A stretch of 64,000 nt of DNA from Lasiosphaeris hirsuta (GCA_030549175.1 JAUKUA010000005.1:558001-622000), one strand, 5' to 3'; shown: positions 1-11,507, counted from the first letter of the stretch. A program made the numbers and translations. Notes: generated by a model from the letters alone, not told the origin.

Positions 1-2213
1 GAGAGACGGGCGGCTAGAAAGGAGATTCGGGACCGACGGGCGGCTAGGAGGATCCTTCAGGTATTCTGGTATCCTTGTATCTTGTACATAGCCTTCCATA
101 AGTAGGACAGGTGCGCTGCGACGGATCCTCGAGAGGAAGAAGCTCCCCAGTTCTCTTTGGACAAACCTAGAAAGATTATCAGCTGAACTTCAGTGAAGCT
201 GAGGGGTAATACAACCTTGTGAACCCTTCTGTTTCTCCTGACTTGCAACTGCGAAGCATTGTGTCTTATCTTCTGTTGGATCATCCCATCTCCCTGAACC
301 TCCTTCTCCCTGGCTCTCCACCACTTTGCATTGCGACAGTTAACTCCCTCACCGTTCTGTTCCAAAGCTCTGAATCGGACCTTGTGCTTATTAGCCTTGC
401 GAAGATCAACTCCCTGAGTTCGTCGTGTGAAAGCTCTGAACTAGACCAACAGCAATTGTCGGGGTGGTTCGCTGAACGGTTGAGTCGAGAGTTAGGAAAA
501 GGTTAAAGCTCTGCAGTCTGACTCTTCATTTGATATCTCACCTTGTGGTTGTCACACCCCAGACCTTCGCGGGCTGGCCTGTGTCACATAGAGAGTTAGA
601 AACTATCACAGAGGTTACTACAACGTGGCTCAACCTCAAGACATATCCCATCATATAGTTAGTAGCTTATTCGGTCCATATACAGGTCAAGGAATCCTTA
701 GATACGACTATAAGTCACGACGGGACGCCTTAAACTACCCACAAGCTAAAGTAACTATACAGTAAATCTTACCTACGCTAAGTAACGTCACTAAACTTTA
801 GATTTGTCATAGATAAACCACTTAACCTCAACATCGTAACCAGGGCCTATATTATTAGTTAAGGTCCTATAGTTAGTCTTTCGAATCATAGACCTCCCCA
901 CTATCGCTAATATTCCTTTAAAAGACCTAAACCCCGACATTCTCCAAAGTCTAGCTTTAGTAGTAACAAGTGGTTACGACTCCCACGTGTAAGTCACAAA
1001 GGAAACTATCGCTGTGACAAACGTTAGCCTTGGGACTTAGCGGTTTGTGGCCGACGTAAGTACTAAGGACGTGAAGGAACACCCACAACGATGGACGCCA
1101 TGCCACTTAAGCTGTAGGGATAAGTACTAATACCGACCATAGGCCGACGTATGATAGGCCGGCTTCACTTAGCTTGTAGCCACGGATTTGTAGGGCGTGA
1201 GAAACGGGCGGCCAAGGGAGATTCGGGACCGATGAGTAGCTAGGACGGATCCTTCAGGTATCTCGGTATTCTCATATCTTATACATAGTCCTCCATAAAA
1301 GGAACAGGTACGTTACAACGGATCCTCAAGAGGAAGAAGCTCCCTAGTTCTCTTAGAACAACCTAGAAAGATTATCAACTAAACTTCAATGAAGCTGAGG
1401 GGTAATACAACCTTGTAAACCCTTCTGTTTCTTACTGACTTATAACTACGAAGTATCGTGTGTTACCTTCTGTGGCATCATTCTATCTCCCTAAACCTAC
1501 CTCTTCCCACGACGTATATTACTACCTTGGGTTACGACCGTTAACTCCCTTACCGTTCTGTTCCATAGCTCTGAGTCAGACCATGTGTCTATCACTTGAC
1601 CATTGGGTCGTATGGGCCTTGCGAAGTTCACCTCCCTGTGTGCGTCGTGTGAAAGCTCTGAACGAGGACTAACACTATTGCCGGGGTAATCCGCCGTTCG
1701 GTTGAAGTTATAATTGAGGTTATAGCTCTGCAGTTCGATTCCTCACTTGATACCTCACCTTGTGGTTGTCACACCCCAGACCTTCGGTGGCTGGCCTGTG
1801 TCACAATAAGGGCCTTGTGACGGATTCTCAAGAGGAAGAAACTTCCCAAGTCCTTTTTGAAAACAGCCTAGAAAGATTATCAGCTAAACTTCAGTGAACC
1901 TAAGGGATAATACAACCTTATAAACCCTTCTGTTTCCCATTAACTTACAGTTACGAAGTATCGTCTGCCATCTTCCTTATGATCATTCCATCTCCCTACA
2001 TCTACCTTCTCCCTCACAACTACTAGGACTCTAGGTTACGAAGTTTATCTCCCTCACCTTGTGAAAGCTCTGAATCAGACTAACACCATTGCCGGCCTGG
2101 AATAGACGGTCAAGTTGATCTAGATCATAGCTCTACAGTTCGGTTACGCCGAAGGTGATACACCTTATGATTGCCACACCCCAGTCTCGGTGACTGGCCC
2201 ATGTCACATAAGG
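1..2213. repeat. Three degenerate copies of a ~0.4-0.6 kb dispersed repeat
   Basis: The same block occurs three times. Copy A runs about 5-594, copy B about 1199-1805 and copy C about 1806-2213. Shared landmarks are a purine-rich stretch near 120, 1318 and 1818 and a closing block ending in CTGGCC..TGTCACA near 590, 1805 and 2208. The copies differ mainly by C/T and G/A transitions, as expected after RIP. Copies A and B also share the roughly 100 bases before the first landmark, which copy C lacks. The spacer at 600-1195 is AT-rich, full of stops and has no readable ORF. The arrangement could be LTRs around a dead internal region, but no polymerase motif was found, so the class is undetermined. 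Confidence 0.6.
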
Positions 2214-2331
2214 TATAGTTTTCTATTAGCCTAATATTAACTAAAATTCTACTATTAATATACTTCAATAAGTTGGTCTTGACGATATATACTATTGTGC
2301 TCCCTAGATAGATTTGAATTATACTTGTATA

Positions 2332-3853
2332 CGGAAGTTCCTTTCAAAAGTTTTACGTAGTACCAAGCCAGTAACAACCCTGGCAACGCTGGGCAACATC
2401 TTACCCCTCCTTTCCCCGCCTTCTCCGTCATCACACAATACACAACACCATATCCACTATTGATATTACTACAATAGCACCACATACAGACATTTCTACA
2501 CGCACATTTGTTATTACCCTCAAGTCCCCAGTTTGTAGCCTTTCTTCAGCTGAGATATCTAAAAAGACTAGGCTTACTATTAGTACGATTAATCATATCT
2601 ACGGCCGGGCTATTCAACATAGATTTAACCTCAATCTACGGCTATTAGTCATTAAGAATAAATAACTAGAAGATACTCCTCAATCTAGTCGTCCACGTAA
2701 ACAGACCCCTGAGACTATTAAAAAGGTAATTACAAAGATACAGAAAGATTGATACGGGCGTGAGAAATCTTATGCTGATCTCACTAGTAAATTAAGCTTA
2801 GACGGCATCAATATCTCAGCTAATACAATCTAGAGGATTCTTAAGAAAGTAGGGTTCAAAAAGACTAAACCAACGAGGAAGTCTAGGTTAACGAAGAAGA
2901 TGAGGGAGGAACGTCTGAAATGGTATCTTAATCATAAAGATTAGACTTTAGAGAATTGGAAAATGGTTATTTGGTCTGATGAAACTTCTGTTGATTTACT
3001 CCATCGCCGGGGAGGATATCGAATATGGAGGAAAAGTGATGAACGTTTTCTTAGAAGTTGTATTCGGGAACGTTGGAAAGGATATTCTGAGTTTATGTTT
3101 TGGGGTTGTTTTACTTATGATCGGAAAGGACCTTGCCACTGCTGGCTCCCAGAAACGAAGGCTGAGAAGGAGCAAGCAGAAAAGGATCTTGAAAAGTGGA
3201 ATGAAGAGTTGGAGCCGATTATGCGCGACACTTGGGAACTCGAATCGAAGATGGCAAGACTTGGACTGAAGATAAAACCTGGACGAAAACCTATATGGCG
3301 ATGGAATAAAACAAAGGGCAAACTTGTTCGAAACTCAAAAGGTAGGATAGACTGGTATCGGTACCAGACGAAAATCCTTATACCTAAACTCTTCCCATTC
3401 GCTATTGACTAAGGTCCGGATACTTTAGTCCAAGAGGACAAAGCCCCTTCACATACACATCACGCTCAACAACAGATTTACGACATATATAAAGTCAAAC
3501 GCCTTCTTTAGCCAGGCAACTCACCTGATCTCTATATGATCGAGCCATGTTGGTTTTGGATGAAGCGGGAAACTACCAAAAAGGGGGCACCTAAAAGTAG
3601 GACGGAAGCTATACGAGTATGGGAGGAGTACTGGAAAAACCTTACGCAGGAGCGTATCCAAGCCTGGGTTGAGAGGATTGTTGAGCATATCCAACAGGTG
3701 ATAAAGTGTGAAGGAGGGAATGAGTACAAAGAGGGCCGCCGGAAAGAAAGGGATAACCAGGATAGCTGAGATTGCCAGGATGGGTGGGATAGTATGCAAT
3801 AAACGGGTTGTGGCTGGCTTGGCACTGCGCAAAACTTTTGAAAGGGACATCCG
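2332..3853 (+). mobile_element. Tc1/mariner-type transposon relic with both terminal inverted repeats
   Basis: The left end (from 2332) and right end (to 3853) are near-perfect inverted repeats of about 45 bp, differing by a few transitions. Each is flanked by TA (2330-2331 and 3854-3855), the target duplication of Tc1/mariner elements. The 1,522-bp body carries a transposase remnant on the + strand. RIP-like transitions explain the stops. It lies inside a second transposase relic on the other strand, so it is a nested insertion. Confidence 0.85.
2540..3769 (+). pseudogene. Tc1/mariner transposase, broken
   Basis: Translation in pieces gives a helix-turn-helix-like N-terminal part (about 2540-2940, with TGA and TAG stops). 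A DDE-type catalytic core follows, starting with WSDETSV (2963-3412). The C-terminal part (about 3515-3769) contains the family's GNSPDL-MIEP signature, placing the third acidic residue. At least four in-frame stops separate these pieces, including TAG at 2942-2944 and TAA at 3410-3412. DDE transposases of this family cut and paste the element at TA sites; this copy cannot encode a full enzyme. The assignment to a fungal Tc1-like family is from recognition of motifs, without a database search. Confidence 0.8.
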
Positions 3854-4077
3854 TACAACTTAGTTATATACTGAATAATTGCACGCTCCTTTAAATCTGT
3901 AAGTTTCCATGAGTTGGCTAGAGTATTGCATTGTACAGGCCAACCGTCGCGTTGTCGCGTTAAGGTCATACAATTGACGCTATAGCTCTCTACAGCTTTA
4001 TTAACCTTAAGTTTTGGATGTTTTTCGAGAGCTTGGAGGGCCAAAAGTATCATACCTTCTTTTGAAGTAAAGAACAT

Positions 4078-4492
4078 ATTGAGTGGTAGAGAAAACTAGT
4101 GTTGATTAGAGAGGTAGTGTTGTGAAAGGGGAAATTGCACACTCGCTTATAAACACATTATCATTTTTTTCCTTTCTTTTATGTTTAGATAGGTAGGATG
4201 CGTGGGATACATACACGTTGCGATATAATCTACTCTGACATAGAGAGAAAAGAAAACGTCAATGGTAACATGTTATTAACAAGCTGGCTTTAATCATGAC
4301 CAGAGGGGAGATTCTCTGGCTAGGAACGCAGATGAACCTGGCACATTGGAACTCACACATCACGGGCCGGCAATGGCTCCCAAGAAGTGAAACCAAGAAG
4401 TCTTAGATATTTCACGGGATAATCTTTCTAAAACACGACTAAGATAATAGAGTCAAGAAGTTGTCTCAACCTACTCCTTGCCCCAGGTCTAA
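4078..4492. other. Intergenic DNA between transposon relics and the oxidoreductase gene
   Basis: No ORF or recognised element. The first half (to about 4300) is AT-rich and may contain the lost end of the pogo-like element, but no matching inverted repeat was identified. The second half is the presumed 3' flank of the minus-strand oxidoreductase gene that ends at 4493. Confidence 0.4.
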
Positions 4493-6683
4493 CTAAGCCT
4501 TTGCAACAGCCGCGGGCGGTGGCAGGGCAAGGATCTTGGTCGCGGCATGCTCCGACACAATAACGATCGCCGCAGAGGGGTTGGCCGTGATCATGCCGGG
4601 GAATATGGAGGCGTCAACGACAAAGAGGTTATCGGTGCCGTAAACCTTGGTGTTGAGATCAACGACGGCGGAACCGCCAGTGCGTCCGTCGTCGGTGCCA
4701 ATCTTGGCGGTGCCTATCAGGACAGTCAGGGGGGGTGTTGGAAGTGAAGAGGAGGGAAGACTTGCCGATCCAGTGGTTTGAGCCACGACGGGAGGGGAGC
4801 GCGGGGACCTTGGTCTGTTAGTGAGGTTCTAGGTTTCATGCAGATCAGATTTGTTACGACTTACCGAGTTCACGAACTGCGCCGCTGTGACGTTGCTCTT
4901 GGGGGTGATCCAGCTCAAGTTGGTGACGGCCTTCATCGATTCCTGGAAGTTGATCAGGCCCTGGATGACGGCCGCCTTGTCGTGCTCGTTGCGGAGGTAG
5001 GGGGGCGTGGAGACAATGGTGTTGAGCTGCCTCGTGATTGTCATGCGACCTCGCGAGACGGAGCCGGTTCCGAGGTACTGCGTAATTGTCATGGACGCTG
5101 TGCTTGTCAGTCCTCATTCTGGCTCTGAGAGTTGAAATGGCTCACTGTTGACAATTCCCTCAACGCGCGACTGCCAGTGCAAGTGGCGGTTGATGCCGTC
5201 GGCTCCCTTGATGACCTCCCAGAACTGCGCATCATGGGTTAGATGTCGGCAGTTTAAGAGTGACAAAACAGTTTGATTAAGACTTACGATTGGGCCGATG
5301 TTGGGGGCGGCCTGGGCGAGAGGACCGGTCCTGTTGGCTGTGGTGTGTCAGCGTATCGCCCACTTCAAAACCACTCTGGTGGTGACTTACCCAGGTAGGT
5401 GTCGGCGTCGCTGATGATGGGAGCCTTCCACGCGCCGTAGTAGTCATAGAAGACTACATCGGGATGCGAAACCTCGATATCGGTCTGAATATGACCCGTT
5501 AGTTTCGATGGATCACTGGTAATTAAATAGCTTCTGTGAAGCCGGTGATGCTTACGCCAACGTGGTCATTGAGATTGTAGCCAACCGGAAGGTTGATCCA
5601 CTGGTCTGCCGAAATCATGGTAGGCCCGTCGAGCGTGGAGTTCTTAACAATGTTGAGCTGGTCCACGGGGCCGATACCACCTGTGACGTGTAAGTATCTC
5701 CGTATCTCGCAAGGCCACAGACGGGGGGACATACTGCGGAAGAGAAGCTTTGCCGATCCAAAGGCTCCAGCAGACAGAATGACTCGGCCGGTGCCGGGGG
5801 TGACCGACACAGTGCCGGCATGGCCCGCGCCGTTGCACTCGAGCTCAACACCGGTAACGTGGCCGCCGGTGCGTACAAGGCGCCTTGCCACGGTGTTCGT
5901 CCAGAGAGTGAACTGCTTGCGGGAGGCCGCGCTGACGAGATAGGTGGCCAGGGGGCCGCCGCGCTCACCGCCCGAGTACATGAAAGTGCTGTGGCCGTAG
6001 GTCCGGTTCTTGAGCTCGGGGTGCTCATTGGGGACAATGTACTTCCAGCCCGCCGCGCCGAGACTGCTGCCCAGCATGTCGAACCCCTGAGACAGGTAGC
6101 GCTTCCCGTCCATGGACGGCGCGATGGTGCCGGGGATCCTCGAGAAGACCTTTTCGGTGGGCCCAACAAGATCCTTGCTCTGCCACCCGGTCGGGAAGTT
6201 GGTGTCCCAATCATCGGGGTGCGGCTTCCACCACAGACCGGCGTTGACAGCTGTTCCGCCGCCGAGCACGCAGCCGGCCATCTGGTCAACATCGGTGCAC
6301 GACACGCCCGTGGGGTCGGCCCAGATCTGGTTGCAGAGGCCCGGCACGTCGAACCGCGTCAGGCTTGTGTTGACCAGCCAATTGGGCTTCATGGTGCCGC
6401 CCCATCGACCGGTCGAGGGAGGACCCTTCTCGATGAGGAGCACACTGTGGCCCGCTTCGCTCAGACGGTCCGCAATGGGAATCCCGCCGGCGCCCGAGCC
6501 GATGACAATGTAGTCGTAGCTCTGACTCGACACATTGCCGCATGTGGCCTGGGCAGAGGCAAGTTGTAGCCCTGATCATAGGGGTGTCGGTCAGCAAGGG
6601 GCATGCGCTTACGGGGGACTGAGCTACCACTTACACGACGATACCGCAGTGGCGGCAAACGCCAACTTGGAGGAGACGCGCAT
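4493..6683 (-). CDS. Secreted GMC oxidoreductase resembling the flavin domain of cellobiose dehydrogenase (AA3_1-like)
   Basis: My model has nine exons: 6683-6635, 6571-5735, 5680-5556, 5484-5391, 5337-5288, 5224-5146, 5097-4865, 4814-4766 and 4713-4493 (578 aa). A signal peptide (about 1-24, ending ASAQA) is followed by the FAD-binding GSGAGG motif (41-46), then CDH-like blocks including RWGGTMKPNWL and GGGTAVNAGLWWKPHPDDWD. The catalytic pair is His503 (in NHW) and Asn550 (in ITANP). Family knowledge: cellobiose dehydrogenase oxidises cellobiose and passes electrons through a haem domain to O2 or lytic polysaccharide monooxygenases. This protein has no cytochrome domain and no C-terminal cellulose-binding module, so the sugar substrate and electron acceptor are open. 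The exon 8/9 intron uses a GC donor. The start at 6683 is the only one giving a signal peptide. Confidence 0.88.
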
Positions 6684-7815
6684 TCTGACTCAATTGACCC
6701 GAGATACCTAGCAGAGAAATCAGGACAAGAGCGGGCTTGACCTGCTGGACCCAGTCCCCTGGGAGGGGATGCCATGCCTCTTAAACACCACCGCCCACCC
6801 GGAGCCCGTTTAGTCCCGTCTGGTCCCAATTGACTGTCGAGCAGGTCCCATATCCCATCTCCACATTTTCCCCAGATCCAAATGCGGAGATTTCTTTTCT
6901 TTAACCTGGGGCCATCGTTGGGGACTGGGGGCCTCTTATTAGCCGGCGCGCTGAAGAGCACTCCGCATGCCGCCCTGCGGCCAGCAACACGCGGCTCGGC
7001 CCAAGAGCTTGTCTGGCTTCTGTCTGGGCCCTGTCCGGATCCAGCGCTGGCAATCTATTTGGCGGGGAATCCAGCCCAGCCAACGGGGGGAAGTCCTGTG
7101 GTCATATTGCATCGTCTCCACCCCCATCGGCCACCTGATGTGCTTAGCTTGCAGCATGGCCGGACCTTTCGCTCGGGTACAGGGAATTGGGATTGCCTTT
7201 GTTTTGTCCTCGACTCTTCTCGCCCCTGGCTGTCTTCGCTGCCTGGTGTGGATGGCTGTTTGTCTGCATCACCGCATCCTTCCCTCCTTCATTTGCGCCC
7301 TGGGGTTTATCCCGAGCTTCTAGGCTGAATCCGCAGCCCATTCGGCAGCTGCCACACCATTGTTCCTGGGAATATGACGATATCTAACCTTCTGTACAGC
7401 CCTCGGTCGAGCTTAGCTTCTTGGCTGATAGCCGTGCTGCTAGTTTTCCATCTTCGCCGGCCTAGACCCCAAGCCTGAGGCGCATCTAGACCTCAGTTTA
7501 CCCTCTCGCTAGGCTAGCCGTCCGTTGTGTGGCTGTATACGAGACGGCTAGACGCCACTCATTTATACCCTTATTTTAGTTATTTGAATCCGATATGACT
7601 TGCAGAACGCTAAACAAACTACTTCGGGATTCCCCAAGAGAACCTGAGGGAGCTCCGTGACGCTGTCCTAACGACGCTGAAAGAATTATCACTGCGCTAC
7701 CCTCCAGTCCCAGCTATATGATACAAGCGATGTGTTTCCGAGTCCATCGTGACCGCCGTTTCGATAACCCTGTCCACCGCTCTGCATTCACCAAACTTGA
7801 AGGTCAAGCAGGTAG
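6684..7815. other. Intergenic region upstream of the CDH-like gene
   Basis: Contains the presumed promoter of the minus-strand oxidoreductase (from 6684 upward). Open frames across 6880-7340 overlap in all directions and show no recognisable domain, so I read them as chance ORFs in GC-rich DNA. From 7380 to 7750 the sequence becomes AT-richer without ORFs. Confidence 0.4.
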
Positions 7816-8496
7816 TTAACTACCCATTCCAGGCCAAATCCCCACCCCCCCCAAATATTCAATACAAGCTAAGCCCTCATGTGGGCTCTCAGGTTCTCGT
7901 GGTAAAAGGTCAAAGAGACTGCGGATATAGTAAGGTTGCTGGTCAGCAGGCATGTCCGGGCGCAGTTCATCGTCATCTCGGTATGCCCTTATTACTGCGT
8001 CGATTGCTTCCCCAAGCTGGCGAATCACATTAGTTCCGGTCAGTCGGGGAGGCGAGTCGTAGGCTGGTGTAACGCTGATAGGATGCCACAACTGCTCCAT
8101 ATATTCTTTCCGAAACCCCTCAACAAAGGTCTCGGTCCAGGACTCTATGGCCTTAGCCACTTCTGGGTGAAGTAGGTCACATTTCAGTCTTGGAACGCCT
8201 TCAGAGAGTGTTTCGTGGTCCCATGTGAGTTCGAGAAATTCATCCATCCCCAAGAAGAGTTCGATCTCGGCGTGATAAGGGCATTGGAAGCGAACTGTGA
8301 ACTCCGCGTCCTCCACCCTGCGCTCTCTCAGGTGCTGTGCTGAGCTGGAGCAGAATATCAAGGGCCCTGCTGGGTGTGATTCGTTCAAGGGAAATCCAGT
8401 ACAGTCCCTGTTGCAGCCCTCGTAGCTCCATACAACTTCATATGAGACACACATTGCGCCTCCGTTCCAGGTGTACCTATTGCTTACCACCTGCAC
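7816..8496 (-). CDS. Hypothetical protein, 226 aa
   Basis: A single open frame encodes an acidic, proline-containing protein with no signal peptide or transmembrane segment. Residue use is protein-like throughout (for example ELFLGMDEFLELTWD, and a helical stretch around IRQLGEAIDAVIRAYRDDDE), and no other frame competes over the interval. I do not recognise a family and assign no function. The first ATG of the frame is at 8496. A CAG|GT context just upstream leaves open a 5' exon. It is isolated, with over 1 kb of non-coding DNA on both sides. Confidence 0.5.
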   Translation of the reverse strand: MQVVSNRYTWNGGAMCVSYEVVWSYEGCNRDCTGFPLNESHPAGPLIFCSSSAQHLRERRVEDAEFTVRFQCPYHAEIELFLGMDEFLELTWDHETLSEGVPRLKCDLLHPEVAKAIESWTETFVEGFRKEYMEQLWHPISVTPAYDSPPRLTGTNVIRQLGEAIDAVIRAYRDDDELRPDMPADQQPYYIRSLFDLLPREPESPHEGLACIEYLGGVGIWPGMGS

Positions 8497-10189
8497 GAGG
8501 AGGTTGTGTGGCTCGCTGAATCGAGCGCGAAGGTGGGTTTCGCGATATCGCAGGTAGGAAGCTGACCGGCGGGTTAGGCCGAGGACCTAGATGAGTTTCC
8601 AGCTGGCCTCTATATTTGTAATTACAATGGACGTGCTTTTCACTGAGCAGTGGAAATATCAAGAGCAAACACTGCAGGTATTTGAGTAGAATGACTGATT
8701 GGGAACCACGAAAAGGGCTGTTATTGGCAAACGGGGATGTAACAACCCAAGGTAAGGTAGGTAAGTACCATGTACCTCTAGCAGTAGCGAGAGGAGTGGG
8801 GGGGTGCGTTCTTGCCATGCTAGAAATGTCGGGTGTATGCCCGCTCCTTCCTTCATGTCCCCCGTGTGTTGATGGTGAAGAGCGCTGAACTTGGTATCCC
8901 GGATGGGCCGTGTAGATCGTCTGGTCTTATGCCCTTTGTCGTCGCCCTCATCTTGCTTTGCCATCTGCTGCGTGATCGGATCCGTAGCTCGGGAAGAGGC
9001 GCCTGGTTGTGTTGGGCGGCCATCCAGATCCTCGGAAGGATGGTAGCTACAGGGCTATCGCTGAAGTTGATGGCGGACAAACCTGACGGTTGATCTAGAG
9101 TGCCTGACTTCTTCATGGTAGTTTTACATTGCCGGCCTTTCCATCATAAGAAAAGTGTGTACTTGTGGAGGTAGTTATCGCAATTTTGGCGGGAGGCCCT
9201 GGCCAACCTTTCGCCCATGATTATCTGCTTGTCCTGGCCGGCGTCACCACATCAAAAATTAAATCGAATTGCCTTTGCCTGTTTCATGGCAGCACTTGCC
9301 GCCCATGGTTCCCAAACAAAATGACAGGCAAGTCCCGAAGCAGAATACTTGGCAAAGGTGGGGTTGAGAAAAGCGGATTGAACATGTAGATGGGAGGATT
9401 GGAACCGTGTGAAGAAGTGCTGAGCAAAACTACAATCCAGCCTTGGATTGCTTGTTGGTGAGGAACCTCTCGCCAAGTTGGGAATAGAAGCCCCGACAAG
9501 GTCTTTCCAACATCAAGAACGAAATTTCCGGTATTCCAAAAGGTATATTGATTATTTTAATAGGCCTTTCCTTACGCGCAATGAGACGGAGTCCTTCCTC
9601 ACAGTCACAGCACCTCAAAAGTCCCGCGCTACAAACCAGGGTTGGATTGTAAAAAGCTACACATCGACCCTGCAACCCAAAAAGCCTCAACAGTAGCCCG
9701 GCCGGTGCTAGAGTTTTGCAGTGGCCTGGGCTCGGCGTGCCTAGAGGGGCGATAAAGGGACGCAACATGGGCTCTTGGTAAGGCGAAATGCGAAAATGGC
9801 CTTTTGGGAAGGTGGTGGAAGCATACGTGCAATAGAGGCGAACGTGGCCTTTTGCGTGCTGGCGCTGGTGCCGACTCTAGGCCAATAGAAGCCGCTGGAG
9901 GCCAATACCTGGGCGCGGGCGACAGGCAAGACCCCGGAACAACAGCAGCGCCGTGGGGCCAAGCCTGGAGACGGGATTGGAGATTGGCCAATGTGGAACC
10001 CTGCGACGAAAGGCCACCTGCAACCGTTTGGAGAGATAAAATCTTTCGGCGTTGTCGCTGTTCCTACTGTCCGCTGCTGCCATTCCTTGCATCACGTATC
10101 CGAATCCGTTGCGCGCAGCACCATCGTCCTGTTCGTATCAAACATTATTCTTGACCCAGACGCTGCCGCAACGCAAACCCACATTCAAG
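8497..10189. other. Intergenic region with one MITE-like insertion
   Basis: No convincing gene. Short overlapping ORFs on both strands lack domains. It contains the MITE-like element at 9431-9651 described separately and, at its right end, the promoter and 5' leader of the PHO88 gene. Confidence 0.4.
9431..9651. mobile_element. MITE-like element, copy 1
   Basis: About 220 bp, bounded by inverted ends: the left begins TACAATCCAGCC and the right ends GGGTTGGATTGTA. The left end matches the complement of the right end at 12 of the first 13 bases. Terminal TA dinucleotides suggest a Tc1/mariner/pogo-type target duplication. No coding capacity. Two related copies lie near 46.0 and 47.9 kb. Its mobilising transposase is not identified. 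Confidence 0.6.
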
Positions 10190-10940
10190 ATGGTTGGCCT
10201 CAGTCCGCAGATGTACGCCCCCTCCTGAACCCCTCGCGCCCTTCGCGCGCATGGAATTGCATTAGGAAGACAGAAACTGACACAAGTCCGCACACAGCAC
10301 TAACCTGGTCATTGTCCTGGGTGTGATGCAAATCGCGAAGAAGATCCCCTTCGAGGATCCCTTCGTGCTCAACGCCTGCCGCGCCGCCTATATCCTCAGC
10401 AACCTGATCATTCTGGGCATCAACCTCTTTATCAAGTTCAAGGTCGACAAGAAGAAGGGTATGTTGTGCCGCTATTGCCTCTTGCGCCAGGCACTTGCGC
10501 GGTGCTGTGGTTGGGGAATATCCGGCTAACTAAAGTCGCGTGCAGATCTCACGACCCTGAAGTATGTCGAGCCAGCACCGATGGGGTCCTCGGAAGAGGG
10601 CAAGCTCGTCACGACCACGATTCACGCCTACGATGTCGGCCAAATCAAGAACCTGATGCGCTCGCAGCTGATGGGTGTCGGCATGATGGGCGTCATGCAC
10701 ATTTACTTCCAGTATACCAACCCCCTCGTCATCCAGAGCATCATCCCGCTCAAGGGCGCTCTCGAGTCCAACATGGCCAAGATCTACCTGTTTGGCCAGC
10801 CCGCGATCGGCGACCTTAAGAGGCCCTTCAAGGCCCCTGCTGGCTTCATGAGCGGCCTCCAGAGCGGCCCTGCGCAGAGCGACAAGAAGACGGTCGAGGC
10901 GGCGGAACGCGCGGGCCACGGTGGCGCTAAGGAGGAGTAG
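10190..10940 (+). CDS. PHO88/SND3-like ER membrane protein
   Basis: Three exons (10190-10212, 10298-10458, 10546-10940) encode 192 aa, close to yeast Pho88. The start MVGLSPQITNLVIVLGVMQ is the hydrophobic N-terminus typical of the family. A second hydrophobic segment (AAYILSNLIILGINLFI) and a conserved QLMGVGMMGVMHIYF block follow, with a charged Ala/Gly/Lys-rich tail. Family knowledge: Pho88 (Snd3) sits in the ER membrane, acts in SRP-independent protein targeting, and was first linked to phosphate transport. Intron 1 (85 nt) interrupts the Ile codon after MVGLSPQ; intron 2 is 87 nt. The 23-nt first coding exon would be missed by simple ORF calling. Confidence 0.92.
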
Positions 10941-11507
10941 AGAGCGATTTACTTGTCTGGAGCATGGTTTCTTGGAGGCTGGAGCGGTGCTTTCGGGGAT
11001 GATTGCATCTGCGGTGGAGGGTTCGGGTCGGGCAATTACAACTATAGACTTAATTGCAGGTTTGGGTGGTCAGTCGGGCTGGCAGACCAGGAGCAGGCGC
11101 TGTTGCAATAATTTGGGATTTCCGCGAGCCCCATGATTTCCCTGCATGTTGTCGCTGTTGATGTGGAATATGAGGGTGGCGAATTGGCATAAGCGGCGAG
11201 TCTACGCTAGGTCGTTGAGCCACAGTGGCCAGTGCTTTATCGATTGGAGCGGGCATCGGCGTTATCGCATGCCGCCGGATGTATCATCAACTTTTCAATC
11301 TTAAGGCAGAACAGAAACATTTCGTTGCACCTTGAAACCTTTGTTAGCTCCCATGTATTTTATACGTGGACTGTAGTGCGATTCTTACCATCTCCAGGAA
11401 TCACGGCGACCTGATGGTATCACATCTGGGTTGCACGCTTTGACGGCTCGACGCCAATCCTCACCTCAATTACGTAGGTGCACAAGCCCGCAAACCCCCT
11501 CCAAGTA
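10941..11507. other. Intergenic region between PHO88 and RAD14
   Basis: Holds the 3' flank of PHO88 and the promoter of RAD14, which are on the same strand. No ORF with a plausible product and no repeat seen. Confidence 0.4.

Larger units (their letters stand above)
2255..4077 (-). pseudogene. pogo/Fot1-like transposase N-terminus, split by the Tc1/mariner insertion
   Basis: On the minus strand, 4077 down to 3856 reads as the start of a fungal pogo/Fot1 (CENP-B-type) transposase: a short lead-in with ILLALQALEKHPKL, a helix-turn-helix, then KLTDL-ERAIIQYI. The frame stops abruptly at the right TA of the Tc1/mariner element. Removing that element and one TA lets the frame resume at 2331 and run to a TAA ending at 2255. 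Only about 100 residues of a protein normally above 500 residues remain; the catalytic DDE domain is missing. It is therefore an old, truncated copy that was already a target when the second element inserted. Confidence 0.7.

Noticed and set aside
5820..6569. 249-aa plus-strand ORF
   Set aside because: It lies antisense to the long exon of the CDH-like gene; the composition is low-complexity Ala/Arg/Gly and mirrors the codon bias of the real strand.
6882..7328. Overlapping ORFs on both strands
   Set aside because: All show Pro/Leu/Arg-rich chance sequence in GC-rich DNA, with no domain and no agreement between frames.
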